From contig DATKZS010000127.1 in NCBI GenBank assembly GCA_035527835.1, forward strand, positions 13,986-77,985: a stretch of 64,000 nucleotides of DNA, in the 5' to 3' direction. A program made the position numbers and the translations under genes. The notes beneath the pieces were generated by a model. The model did not search any database, was not told the origin of the DNA, and was given only the letters and a program-made list of their open reading frames with translations. The stretch is from DATKZS01 sp035527835 [NCBI: bacterium]. Its GTDB lineage: Bacteria; RBG-13-61-14. This document shows, one piece after another, positions 55,732-64,000 of this stretch (position 1 is its first letter; each line of letters starts with the position of its first letter).

Positions 55732-55760
55732 GCTGCGCGATGTTTACGGAGACGCCGGTA

Positions 55761-57533
55761 TTAGAACAGTCCCTCGACCTTCCCGCTCTTGACGTTGACC
55801 TTGATGCGGCGGTAGGCGGCGTCGGATGCGGTGCCGGGCATGAGGCGGATGTCGCCGGCGACGGGGACGAGGAAGCCGGCGCCCTTGAAGGTCATGATGT
55901 TGCGGACCTTGAGGGTCCATCCCTTGGGCGCTCCGACCACGCCGCCGATGTCGGTGAGGGAGAGGTGGGTCTTGACCATGCAGGTTCCGAGCTTGGCGTT
56001 GGCCGGGTCCTTCTGCAGGCGGTCGAGCTTGGCCGCGGCGTCGCCGGTGTAGCTCACGTCCTTGGCGCCGTAAACTTCCTTGGCGATCTTCTCGACGCGC
56101 TGTCCGAGCGGCATCTTGTCCTCGTAGAGGAACTTGAAGTTGTTCTTCTGCTTGCAGGCGTCAATCACGGCGTCGGCGAACTCGAGCGCGCCGTCGCCGC
56201 CGAGGCCCCAGTGGCGGGACTTGGCGAAGCGGGCGCCGGCGCGGATGGCGACCTTCTTGACCGCCTCGATTTCCTTGTTGGTGTCGTCGGTGAAGGCGTT
56301 GAGCACGACCACGGGGTTGACGCCGGCCATTTTCAGGGTGCGGATGTGGTGGGCGAGGTTGGCCTCGGCGCCGGCCTGCACCAGCTTGACGTTCTCGGAC
56401 TTGTAGGCGGGGTCGAGGGGCCGTCCGGGGACGACCTTGGGTCCGCCGCCGTGCATCTTGAGGGCGCGGATGGTGGCGACGAGCACGGCGCAGTTGGGCT
56501 TCAGTCCGGAGAAGCGGCACTTCAGGTTCCAGAACTTCTCGAAGCCGATGTCGGCGCCGAATCCGGACTCGGTTACGTGGTAGTCGCCGAGCTTCAAGGC
56601 GATCTTGTCGGCGACGATGGAGCTCTGCCCGATGGCGATGTTGGCGAAGGGCCCGGCGTGCACGAATACGGGCTGTCCCTCGACGGTCTGCATGAGGTTG
56701 GGGTTCAGGGCGCGGAGCATCAAGGCGGCCATGGCGTTGCCGACTTCGAGGTCGGCGGTGGTGATCTCCTCGCCGTCCATGTTATATGCCACGACCACGC
56801 GGTTGATGCGCTCGACGAAGTCCTTGAGGTCGGAGAACACGGCGAGAATGGCCATGAGCTCGGAGCTCACGGTGATGGCGAAGCCGGAGCGCATCATGAA
56901 GCCGTCCATCTTGCCGCCGATCCCGATCACGATGTCGCGGAGCGCCTGGGCGCAGAAGTCCATGATCCAGCGCATCTGGACGTTCCTGGGATCTATGTTG
57001 AGCCTTTTAAGGCGCTTGGTTTTAAGGAAAGCGTCGTTCTGGTTGAACTCGTGCTGCATGCGGGAGGTGAGGGCGACCATGGCCAGGTTGTGGGCGTTGG
57101 TGATGCAGTCGAAGTCGCCGGTGAGTCCGAGCGAGAAATCGGTGAGGGGCACGCACTGGGACACGCCGCCGCCGGCGGCGCTGCCCTTGATGTTGAAGGT
57201 CGGTCCCATCGAGGGCTGGCGGATGGCGCCGGTCACCTTCTTGCCGCGCTTGCCCATGCCCTCGATCAGGCCGATGGTGCAAGTGGTCTTGCCCTCGCCG
57301 AGCGGTGTAGGCGTGATCGCGGTCACGTCAATATACTTGGCATTCGGGACGTTCTTCATTCGTTTCAGCACCGCCTCGAAGTCCACCTTGGCCTGCGCCC
57401 GCCCCATGGGGATCAGCTCTTCATCCTTGATCCCGAGCTCGTCCGCGAGCTGCTTCGGCGTCTTCATGGTCTTCTCGGCCTCCGCCGCCACCTGCCAGTC
57501 CTGCATAAAGTTCTTGTACAGATCGAATTTCAT
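55761..57533 (-). CDS. fhs: Formate--tetrahydrofolate ligase
   Basis: 590 residues, full length. The ATP-binding '[19 protein letters not shown]' (about 66), '[19 protein letters not shown]' and '[18 protein letters not shown]' segments are family hallmarks. It makes 10-formyl-tetrahydrofolate from formate, ATP and THF. A GGAGGT RBS precedes the ATG and a strong terminator follows, so it is monocistronic. It supplies one-carbon units and could connect with the corrinoid/URO-D genes, though this is not shown. Confidence 0.96.
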   Translation of the reverse strand: MKFDLYKNFMQDWQVAAEAEKTMKTPKQLADELGIKDEELIPMGRAQAKVDFEAVLKRMKNVPNAKYIDVTAITPTPLGEGKTTCTIGLIEGMGKRGKKVTGAIRQPSMGPTFNIKGSAAGGGVSQCVPLTDFSLGLTGDFDCITNAHNLAMVALTSRMQHEFNQNDAFLKTKRLKRLNIDPRNVQMRWIMDFCAQALRDIVIGIGGKMDGFMMRSGFAITVSSELMAILAVFSDLKDFVERINRVVVAYNMDGEEITTADLEVGNAMAALMLRALNPNLMQTVEGQPVFVHAGPFANIAIGQSSIVADKIALKLGDYHVTESGFGADIGFEKFWNLKCRFSGLKPNCAVLVATIRALKMHGGGPKVVPGRPLDPAYKSENVKLVQAGAEANLAHHIRTLKMAGVNPVVVLNAFTDDTNKEIEAVKKVAIRAGARFAKSRHWGLGGDGALEFADAVIDACKQKNNFKFLYEDKMPLGQRVEKIAKEVYGAKDVSYTGDAAAKLDRLQKDPANAKLGTCMVKTHLSLTDIGGVVGAPKGWTLKVRNIMTFKGAGFLVPVAGDIRLMPGTASDAAYRRIKVNVKSGKVEGLF

Positions 57534-57793
57534 TCCCCGTTACCTCCTTTTTAATTTCACGCCATAACCTTCAAGCCCTGAGGGCAGGGCCACTCTCCCG
57601 GACCAGACCCGCGCCGCATCTTTGTCCCGTGGAAATTAATTTTTCTCATACTGAAAATGAGCTGATTGAACACCTCGGCACGCGAGCTTACTTGTGTATC
57701 ATATTTACACAAAAAATGCAAGCGCTTTTTCGGTCGCATCCCCGGCAACCGGCCAGAATAATTAGAATTTTTAATATTGTCGCGCGGCGCGGA

Positions 57794-59032
57794 TCAGATT
57801 CTCGAGATGATCTGGAAGATGAGGACGCAGAGGATGGCGGAGGCGGGGATGGTGATGATCCAGGAGTAGATGATGTTCAAGATGACCTTGCGGTCAATGG
57901 AGGCGATGCCTCGGGCGAGGCCGACGCCGACGACGGAGCCGACGATGGTGTGGGTGGTGGAGACGGGCAGGCCCATCTTGGAGCAGGCGAGCACGGTGGT
58001 GGCGCAGGCGAACTCGGCGGAGAAGCCGCGGGTGGGGGTCATCTCGGTGATTTTTTCGCCGATGGTTGCGATGACCTTGTATCCCCAGGTGGCGAGCCCG
58101 ACGACGATGCCGATGGCGCCGACGCCCAGGATCCAGACGGGCACCGGGGCCTGCTCGACCAGGGCCTGGGTCTTGATGGCGGCGTAGATTCCGGCCATGG
58201 GGCCCACGGCGTTGGCCACGTCGTTGGCGCCGTGGGCAAAGGCCACGTAGCAGGCGGTGCAGATCTGCAGATAGCGGAAGATGCCCTCGACCCTTTTTAG
58301 CTGGTCCGAGTAGCTGAGTCCCTCGCAATCCTGCCATGACCGTTTGAGGAAGGCGTAGAGCGCGATGGACCCGATAATCCCCAGGGCCGCGGCGATCATG
58401 AGGGCGTGCATGAAGCTGAGCTTGGTGTGCAGCCCCTTGTAGAAGATGGAGAGGACCAGGATGGTGATGACCGGGAAGACCAGCCCGGGCGCGACCCTTT
58501 GCGCCGCCACGGCGGGGTGCTCGGCCTTGAACACCCGGTGGTGGATGTAGCTGAACACGATGAAGCCGATCAGCGCCCCCACCACCGGCGAGATGACCCA
58601 GGAGAGCACGATCTCCCCGATCTTGCCCCAGTGCACCGAGCCGGCCCCGCCGTAAAGCAGTCCGAAACCGAAGACGGACCCGACGATGGAGTGGGTGGTG
58701 GACACGGGCAGGCCGAAATAAGTGGCGATGTGGAGCCACAGCGCGGCCCCCACCAGGGCGGAAAGCATCCCGGCGATCAGGACGTTGACGTCGGTCGCGA
58801 AAACGGCGGGGTCCACGATCCCGTTGCGGATGGTCTGGGTGACGTGGCCGCCGACCAGGACGGCGCCCAGGAGCTCGCAGATGCCGGCCAGGACCACCGC
58901 CTGTCTGAAAGTCACGGCGCCCGAGCCCACCGACGTGCCCATGGCGTTGGCCACGTCGTTGGCCCCGATGTTCCAGGCCATGTACAGCCCGACGATCAGG
59001 GAAAGCCCCAGGATCAAGGAAGTCGACGCCAT
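57794..59032 (-). CDS. pit: PiT-family inorganic phosphate transporter
   Basis: 412 residues with about ten membrane helices. The two PiT signature repeats are 'AWNIGANDVANAMGTSVGSG' (about 20) and 'FAHGANDVANAVGPMAG' (about 262). A second conserved pair is 'GLPVSTTHSIVGSV' and 'GLPVSTTHTIVGSV'. It moves phosphate as metal-phosphate driven by H+ or Na+. It sits 25 bp downstream of the DUF47 regulator gene, as in many bacteria. Confidence 0.95.
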   Translation of the reverse strand: MASTSLILGLSLIVGLYMAWNIGANDVANAMGTSVGSGAVTFRQAVVLAGICELLGAVLVGGHVTQTIRNGIVDPAVFATDVNVLIAGMLSALVGAALWLHIATYFGLPVSTTHSIVGSVFGFGLLYGGAGSVHWGKIGEIVLSWVISPVVGALIGFIVFSYIHHRVFKAEHPAVAAQRVAPGLVFPVITILVLSIFYKGLHTKLSFMHALMIAAALGIIGSIALYAFLKRSWQDCEGLSYSDQLKRVEGIFRYLQICTACYVAFAHGANDVANAVGPMAGIYAAIKTQALVEQAPVPVWILGVGAIGIVVGLATWGYKVIATIGEKITEMTPTRGFSAEFACATTVLACSKMGLPVSTTHTIVGSVVGVGLARGIASIDRKVILNIIYSWIITIPASAILCVLIFQIISRI

Positions 59033-59057
59033 AAAAAAATTTTCCTTTACGCGGATT

Positions 59058-59732
59058 TCAGGATAGCTCGATCATGGCCCGAAGATACTTGCCGGCGGTC
59101 TCCGAGGCGTTGGCGACCTGTCCCAGCTTGCGGCAGTATTTGTCGTACATGAGCACGGTGATCGGGTCAAGCTCCTGCTCCAGGCCGTAAAAATGCCGCG
59201 CGAAGCGGCGCTGCAGCTTGTCGGTGTTCCATTCCTTCTCGCCCAGCACCTTGACCGCCTCCAGGGTCTTTTCGGCCTCCTTGCCGGCGAACGAGCTCTC
59301 GGCCAGGGCCTTTAATTCCTCCGCGGCGACCAGCAGACTCTCCGCGCATTCGATCACCGCGTTCACGAAGTTCATGAACTCGTCCCGAAGCTCCGGGTGC
59401 ATCTTGGTCTGGCGCAGGGTGAGGACCACGGCGAAGTCCTGCGCCCGGTCGGCAACGTCGTCCTCCGCCGACAGGAAGCGCAGCATCGCGTCGCGGCTCA
59501 CCGAGATGAAGAGCCGCCGGTAGAGGATCTTCCGGATCTCGTCCTTGATCTGGTCGGCCTCGTACTCGAGCCGGGACACCTCATGCTGCACCTGCAAAAT
59601 CTTGTCATAGTCCTCCTCGAGCAGCGCCTCCGCCGCCGAGCGGATCAGCTCCACGCACGCGTAAACCTTCTTTGAGTGTTCGGTGATTACCCCGAACGGC
59701 GATTTGCCGATCAGGTCGGATAGCCATGGCAT
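59058..59732 (-). CDS. DUF47/PhoU-like phosphate transport regulator
   Basis: 224 residues from the ATG at 59732 (GAGAGGTG RBS). It is all-helical with 'EHSKKVYACVELIRSAAEAL', 'EYEADQIKDEIRKILYRRLF' and 'SAEDDVADRAQDFAVVLTLR', the pattern of the PhoU-related DUF47 family that pairs with PiT. It probably gates the phosphate transporter. It forms one operon with pit. Confidence 0.9.
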   Translation of the reverse strand: MPWLSDLIGKSPFGVITEHSKKVYACVELIRSAAEALLEEDYDKILQVQHEVSRLEYEADQIKDEIRKILYRRLFISVSRDAMLRFLSAEDDVADRAQDFAVVLTLRQTKMHPELRDEFMNFVNAVIECAESLLVAAEELKALAESSFAGKEAEKTLEAVKVLGEKEWNTDKLQRRFARHFYGLEQELDPITVLMYDKYCRKLGQVANASETAGKYLRAMIELS

Positions 59733-59945
59733 GTCTGCACCTCTCTTTCCGGGCCCGGCTTGGCGCCAGGACCGGACGTTGACGTTAGTATCATGAATAA
59801 CACACCGCACGGCCGCTTTCAATCCCGCCGCGGTTTGACAGGCCCCCGATGTTCTCCTAAACTCTTTATCACGGCCGCGCCGCCGGGGACGTTCATTGGG
59901 GCCTCCGCGCCGGACCAGGCGGCGGCCGGGACGAGGAGAAAATCA

Positions 59946-61052
59946 ATGAAAAGATACATGGTTTGCCTGTTGATGCTCCTGGCGGCCGCCCCGGCCTGCA
60001 AGAACAAGGAGCCCAAGACGACCTGCATTTACGGCGACTCCATCCCGGAGGCCGACCTCACCGCGATCCTTTCCGTGTCCGACCGGCTGATGGAACTGGT
60101 GGCCGGCGGCGACGCCAAGACGGTTTACGAGGCCGGGACCGAGGAGATGCAGGCGGGCCAGAACCGGGACCAGTTCACCCACGCCGTTGACCTGTTCATC
60201 CAGACCTTCGGCCAGTTCGAGTTCCCCAGGGTGAAGGAAGCCTATTACATGGAGTCCGACGCCAAGGAGACCCAGGTCTGGATCTCATGCAACCTGGGCC
60301 AGGCCGGGATGGATGACCTCTACCAGATGCCCTCCAACCGCAAGCTCGCCGTGGTCATGTACCAGGCCCACACCCAAACCGAGGAGATGCGCATCATCTT
60401 CCAGCTCGAAAAGCAGGGCGAGACCTGGATGCTCCGCTCCCTCACCATCAGCCCCATGACGATTAAGCATAACCTCCCCGAGTATTACACCAAAAAGGCC
60501 CTCGAGCTCCGCGAGCAGAACCACCTCCACGCCGCCGTGCTCTATTACCGGACCGCGATCCTGCTCTCCGACGTCGGCCGAAACGTCTCCGAGTTCACCG
60601 TCAAGTTCATCAGCGACCTGATGAACCAGATCAAGGTGGACTACATGCCCGCCGGCGAAGCCCAGCTCTGGGCCACCGACTCCGGCGCCGGCTACAAGGT
60701 CTATGGACTCGATACCGCCTACGATAAAGGAAGCCTCCTCGTCCAGATCAGCTACCTCACCCCCACCCTCGCCGACAAGAAAAAGCTCGACCAGGAAGCC
60801 CATGACCTCGCCTCCTTCCTCGATAAAAAATTCCCCGAGTACCGAACGGCCTTCGACGGCTTCCGCGTCACCGCCGCCCCCGAAAAAAGAGAGGAGCTGA
60901 TGATGGCCTACCACACCACCATCCTCTTCAAGGACCTGCCCCCGCCGGCCCCCGCCGCCGGCGAGGAAAAACCCGAGCCGCCAAAGCCCGCCCCCCTTCA
61001 GCCCGCGCCCGAAAATCCGCCGCCGGAAAAACCCGCGCAACCAGCGGAATAA
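59946..61052 (+). CDS. Lipoprotein of unknown function with proline-rich tail
   Basis: 368 residues from the ATG at 59946. The lipobox 'LLAAAPAC' gives an acylated Cys at about 18. An N-terminal domain (about 30-170; 'LMELVAGGDAKTVYEAGTEE') resembles the DUF3887 region of the lipoprotein at 42.9 kb. The C-terminal domain (about 230-340) is mixed alpha/beta, and the tail is 25 residues of Pro/Glu/Lys. It is divergent from the DUF47 gene. Confidence 0.65.
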   Translation: MKRYMVCLLMLLAAAPACKNKEPKTTCIYGDSIPEADLTAILSVSDRLMELVAGGDAKTVYEAGTEEMQAGQNRDQFTHAVDLFIQTFGQFEFPRVKEAYYMESDAKETQVWISCNLGQAGMDDLYQMPSNRKLAVVMYQAHTQTEEMRIIFQLEKQGETWMLRSLTISPMTIKHNLPEYYTKKALELREQNHLHAAVLYYRTAILLSDVGRNVSEFTVKFISDLMNQIKVDYMPAGEAQLWATDSGAGYKVYGLDTAYDKGSLLVQISYLTPTLADKKKLDQEAHDLASFLDKKFPEYRTAFDGFRVTAAPEKREELMMAYHTTILFKDLPPPAPAAGEEKPEPPKPAPLQPAPENPPPEKPAQPAE

Positions 61053-62104
61053 GGGCCGGCCGCGGGTGATGGGCCGCGCCGGTGAAGGGAAAATTTTTCG
61101 GGCACTGCCACCGGCCGCAATTCCAGGCCACACAAGCCTTTTCCCCGGAAAATTTTTGCCCGGCTCAACACGGCCCATAATGAAATCGGGTAGTTGCCGA
61201 TCCGTGGCCCAATTTTTGAGGCCCAGCATCCAGGCCGCAAAGCCCCTTTCGTGGCCCAATACCCGGCCTCCCGTGGCCCAATGTCCAGGCCACCCGCGGC
61301 CCAATTCCCGACCCTCTGTGTCCCACCGTCCAGGCCACGGAATGACGCGCCAAAATCCCGGCTTTTTACCCATTTGTTGAGCACGGCTATACACTTTTTT
61401 TGCCCCAATCAAGAATATTAAACAGGGATTCCCAGGATTTTAAGGATAAATTCCAAATTTCTCTTATCCTGATCATCCTGTATATCCCTGTTAACCCTCT
61501 TCAACCCCAAACCCCAAACCTTTCTTCCCCTCCCCACTTAAACCACAAACCCCAAACCTCAAACCCCAAACCTTTTAAATTGCCCCCCCTACTATTCGCA
61601 AAATGGTCGCACCGGATTGGAAAAAAAGTAATGCTGGGGAAGCAAGCAGCTTCCGCCCTGAAAGGGCCGAAATAAGATAGCCCAGGGTTGGCCGTCATCG
61701 GCCTACCCTGGGATAGCGGTACACCATTACCTTTTCAGCCCTGAAAGGGCGAAATAAGGATGATCCCTTGCCGGGCATGATGAAGCCCTGGCGCGCACAT
61801 CCCAGTGGTCGCCGCCACGATAAAGAGACCAAAGCGCCCCATTACCGGGACGACGACCTTTTAGATAAATCGAAAAAGTCCGGCATGCGCCAGGGCGGCA
61901 AGGTCCGGGAGGCGATGCTGATGGGGTGGACGAGGAGGGAGGGTTTGTAGTTTGACTTCGGCGAGCTCAGTCGAGCCGTGGTTTGTGGTTGGATTCATTT
62001 TGGCATTGACAAGCTGATGAGTATCCGATAGAGTTGGATGGTGTGAGCTGGCAGTTGTGTCGGACGCGCATTCCTGATTGAAGGGCCTATTCAAGGAGGG
62101 AGCC
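61053..62104. other. Gene-poor repeat field
   Basis: No convincing gene. 61204-61305 holds four copies of GTGGCCCAAT or GCGGCCCAAT, spaced 47, 22 and 23 bp. 61418-61494 is a family E palindrome. 61500-61580 is a CAAACC-rich tandem. 61651-61760 contains two GCCCTGAAAGGGC copies around a CCCAGGGT/ACCCTGGG hairpin (61681-61712). A 60-codon frame at 61768-61950 is charged and unrecognised. A GGAGGG RBS at about 62095 serves the next gene. Confidence 0.6.
61418..61494. repeat. Intergenic palindromic repeat, family E
   Basis: Second complete copy of the 9-bp-unit CAGGAT palindrome. The outer 12 bp match the copy at 36524-36602 closely, and the inner part has drifted. Confidence 0.8.
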
Positions 62105-64000
62105 ATGAGCCTGTCAAGGAGATTCGGGCTTTCCGCAAGGAGCCGCAACTATTCGTCCTGGCCCCTCTATTTTCTTTTCCTTTCTTTCCTGTTCCTTCCG
62201 CTTCCTTCCCTCGCCCAGGACACGGACGGCGACGGCATGCCCGACTCCTATGAGACCGCCTACGGCTGCCTGATGCCGGACACGGTTGACGCCAACGTGG
62301 ACTATGACGGCGACGGCATGACCAGCCTCGACGAGTACCTCTAATCTGACCAGCTCGATCCCTGCAATCCGGACACGGACGGGGACGGAATGCCGGACGG
62401 ATGGGAGGTTGCCAACCTGTTAGACCCATTGCTGGATGATTCCACGGATGACGCTGAAGGAGACGGGCTCATCAACCTGCATGAATATTGGTATGGCGGC
62501 GACCCCCACGATCCCGACACCGACGGGGACGGATTGAGCGACGGAGACGAGGCCAATGTCTACGGCACAGTTGTGGACGAGCCTGACACTGACTGGGATG
62601 GCCTGAATGACGGGGACGAGATCAATGTATATGGCTCTGACCCGTTTAATCCCGATATGGACGATGACGGCCTCAGCGACGGGGATGAGGTCAACCTTTA
62701 CGGCACCAATATGTTCGAACCGGACACCGACGGCGATGGTCTCTCGGATGGGGATGAGATCAATTATTTCGGGACTGACCCGCTGAACCCGGACACGGAC
62801 GGGGACGGGATGCCGGACGGATGGGAAGTATACTACGGCCTTGACCCTAATTGGGACGATTCCGGCGATGATCCTGACGACGACGGGCTGAGCAACCTTG
62901 CAGAGTACCTGAACGGCACTGATCCTTATACCAATGACACCGATGGAGACGGAATGCCTGATGAATGGGAAGTAACCAATTTGCTTGACCCATTACTGGA
63001 TGATGCCACGGAGGACCCGGACGGGGACGGGCTCTCTAACCTGGACGAGTATCTGAACAACGCCGACCCCCAGGACGCTGACACTGATAGTGACGGCCTC
63101 TCCGACGGCGACGAGGTCAACACTTATGGCGCCGATCCCCTCGATCCGGACACGGATGGTGACGGCCTTTCAGACGGGGACGAGGTCCATGTGTACGGCA
63201 CAGATCCAATTAACCCGGACACCGACGGGGACGGTTTAAGTGACTGGGACGAGGTCAATATTTATGGAACCAACCCGGTTGAGGAGGACACCGACGGCGA
63301 TGGTCTGTGGGACTGGGACGAGATTCAACTCGGCACGGACCCGTCAGACCCCGACATGGACGATGACGGAATGCCAGACGGATGGGAAGTAACAAACGGC
63401 CTCAATCCGCTGATTGATGATTCCCTTGACGATGCGGACGGTGATGGGCTTAATAACCTCGTTGAATATCTGCGTGATACTAATCCACATAGCGCTGACA
63501 CTGACGGCGACCTCTTGCCCGACGGATGGGAGGTTCAATATGCAGGATGCGGATTCGATCCGCTCATTAACGAAGCTCAAGCCAATAAGATCGGAGCGGA
63601 CCTCCGGATCACCAATGACGCGAGTGATAGCGGCTCTTCTTCCCTTTCCTGGACCGGCTCGGAGTTCGGGGTGAGCTGGTATGATTATCGCGACGGAAAT
63701 CAGGAGATTTATTTTGCCCGGGTCTCCGCGGCAGGGACCAAGATTGGAGCTGACCTCCGAGTCACCAACGCAGCGAATTACAGCCGCTATCCTTCCCTTT
63801 CCTGGACCGGTTCGGAGTTCGGGGTGAGCTGGAATGATGCCCGCGACGGAAATGATGAGATTTATTTTGCCCGGGTCTCCGCTTCCGGCACCAAGATCGG
63901 TGCGGAACTCCGTGTCACCAACGAAGCGAGTATCAGCTACTCTCCTTCCCTTTCCTGGACCGGCTCGGAGTTCGGGGTGAGCTGGTTTGATTATCGCGAC
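62105..64000 (+). pseudogene. Secreted Ca-binding (thrombospondin type 3-like) repeat protein with in-frame stop, 3' end outside window
   Basis: The ATG at 62105 opens a signal peptide (about 1-38) and one repeat. A TAA at 62342-62344 interrupts, then the same frame stays open for 552 codons to the window edge. Residues up to about 480 are D-x-D-x-D-G Ca-binding repeats such as '[12 protein letters not shown]'. From 63587 onward 51-residue repeats follow ('[13 protein letters not shown]', 'RDGNxEIYFARV'), three or more copies, probably beta-propeller blades. It is a surface or secreted protein by family. The single stop could be a mutation, a sequencing error or a true short gene. Confidence 0.8.

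Noticed and set aside
55740-57554. A 604-codon open frame on the plus strand opposite fhs
   Set aside because: It is the mirror of a highly expressed high-GC gene; Fhs on the minus strand has every family motif, an RBS and a terminator.
60285-61412. A 375-codon minus-strand frame over the lipoprotein and repeat field
   Set aside because: Gly/Val-rich antisense; its start lies in repeat DNA and the lipoprotein on the plus strand has a lipobox and signal peptide.
61768-61950. A 60-codon frame in the repeat field
   Set aside because: No RBS, no known family, and it begins in repeat-derived DNA.
62220-63540. Regular repeats that could suggest a CRISPR array
   Set aside because: They are in-frame coding repeats of an Asp-rich Ca-binding protein, without constant repeat and variable spacer.

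Overview
The window is high-GC DNA from a Gram-negative bacterium. The evidence is a TonB-type C-terminus, several outer-membrane beta-barrels, many signal-peptide lipoproteins, a Rho-independent-terminator style of gene ends and consensus sigma-70 promoters. A CarD regulator, PAS-rich hybrid kinases, pilin-like lipoproteins, a PiT/DUF47 phosphate pair and large Ca-binding repeat proteins fit an uncultured 'Deltaproteobacteria sensu lato' lineage or a relative. The phylum cannot be fixed from this window alone. There are no rRNA or tRNA genes, no CRISPR array, no transposase and no prophage.

Layout. 0-8.5 kb: end of a TonB-like protein, a ClpX-like ATPase without the zinc domain, a GNAT acetyltransferase, then a minus-strand lipid cluster (acyl-CoA dehydrogenase, acyl-CoA synthetase, TetR regulator, GH20 glycosidase) and CarD with a long promoter-proximal leader. 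8.9-14.3 kb: two related PAS/hybrid histidine kinases. 14.3-27.6 kb: sugar-isomerase-like protein, M14 carboxypeptidase, SSB, PlsC, GH127, DUF1571 protein, molybdopterin oxidoreductase, PAS-GGDEF, radical SAM and carboxylesterase. 27.6-31.7 kb: a lower-GC restriction-modification pair, GH1, and a GxxExxY gene lying exactly between the arms of an inverted repeat. 31.7-38.9 kb: corrinoid protein, ThyX, three URO-D-family methyltransferase-like proteins, a CrtC-like protein and a ParE/RelE-type toxin-antitoxin pair. 39-43.7 kb: CapA-like lipoprotein, MazEF, GIY-YIG protein, a decayed metallo-beta-lactamase gene, HicB with a frameshifted HicA, and a lipoprotein. 43.9-50.6 kb: TrpE, an AT-rich ATPase/PD-(D/E)XK pair, SCP2 protein, two pilin-like lipoproteins, a VOC protein and an SDR. 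50.7-61 kb: outer-membrane proteins, a phosphatase, NnrU, Fhs, PiT/DUF47 and a lipoprotein. 61-64 kb: a gene-poor repeat field, then a huge Ca-binding repeat protein cut by the window edge and carrying an in-frame stop.

The most unusual theme is the intergenic DNA. At least nine sequence families of imperfect palindromes occur. In most, each arm is itself a short tandem of 8-10 bp units. In one family the GxxExxY nuclease-superfamily gene sits inside the palindrome, with its start codon in one arm and its stop touching the other. A gene-less copy with the same arms lies 10 kb away. This looks like an autonomous unit and its miniature derivative. The second candidate novelty is the two-gene ATPase plus PD-(D/E)XK-like module at 45.6-47.6 kb, which resembles a defence system but matches none that I can name.
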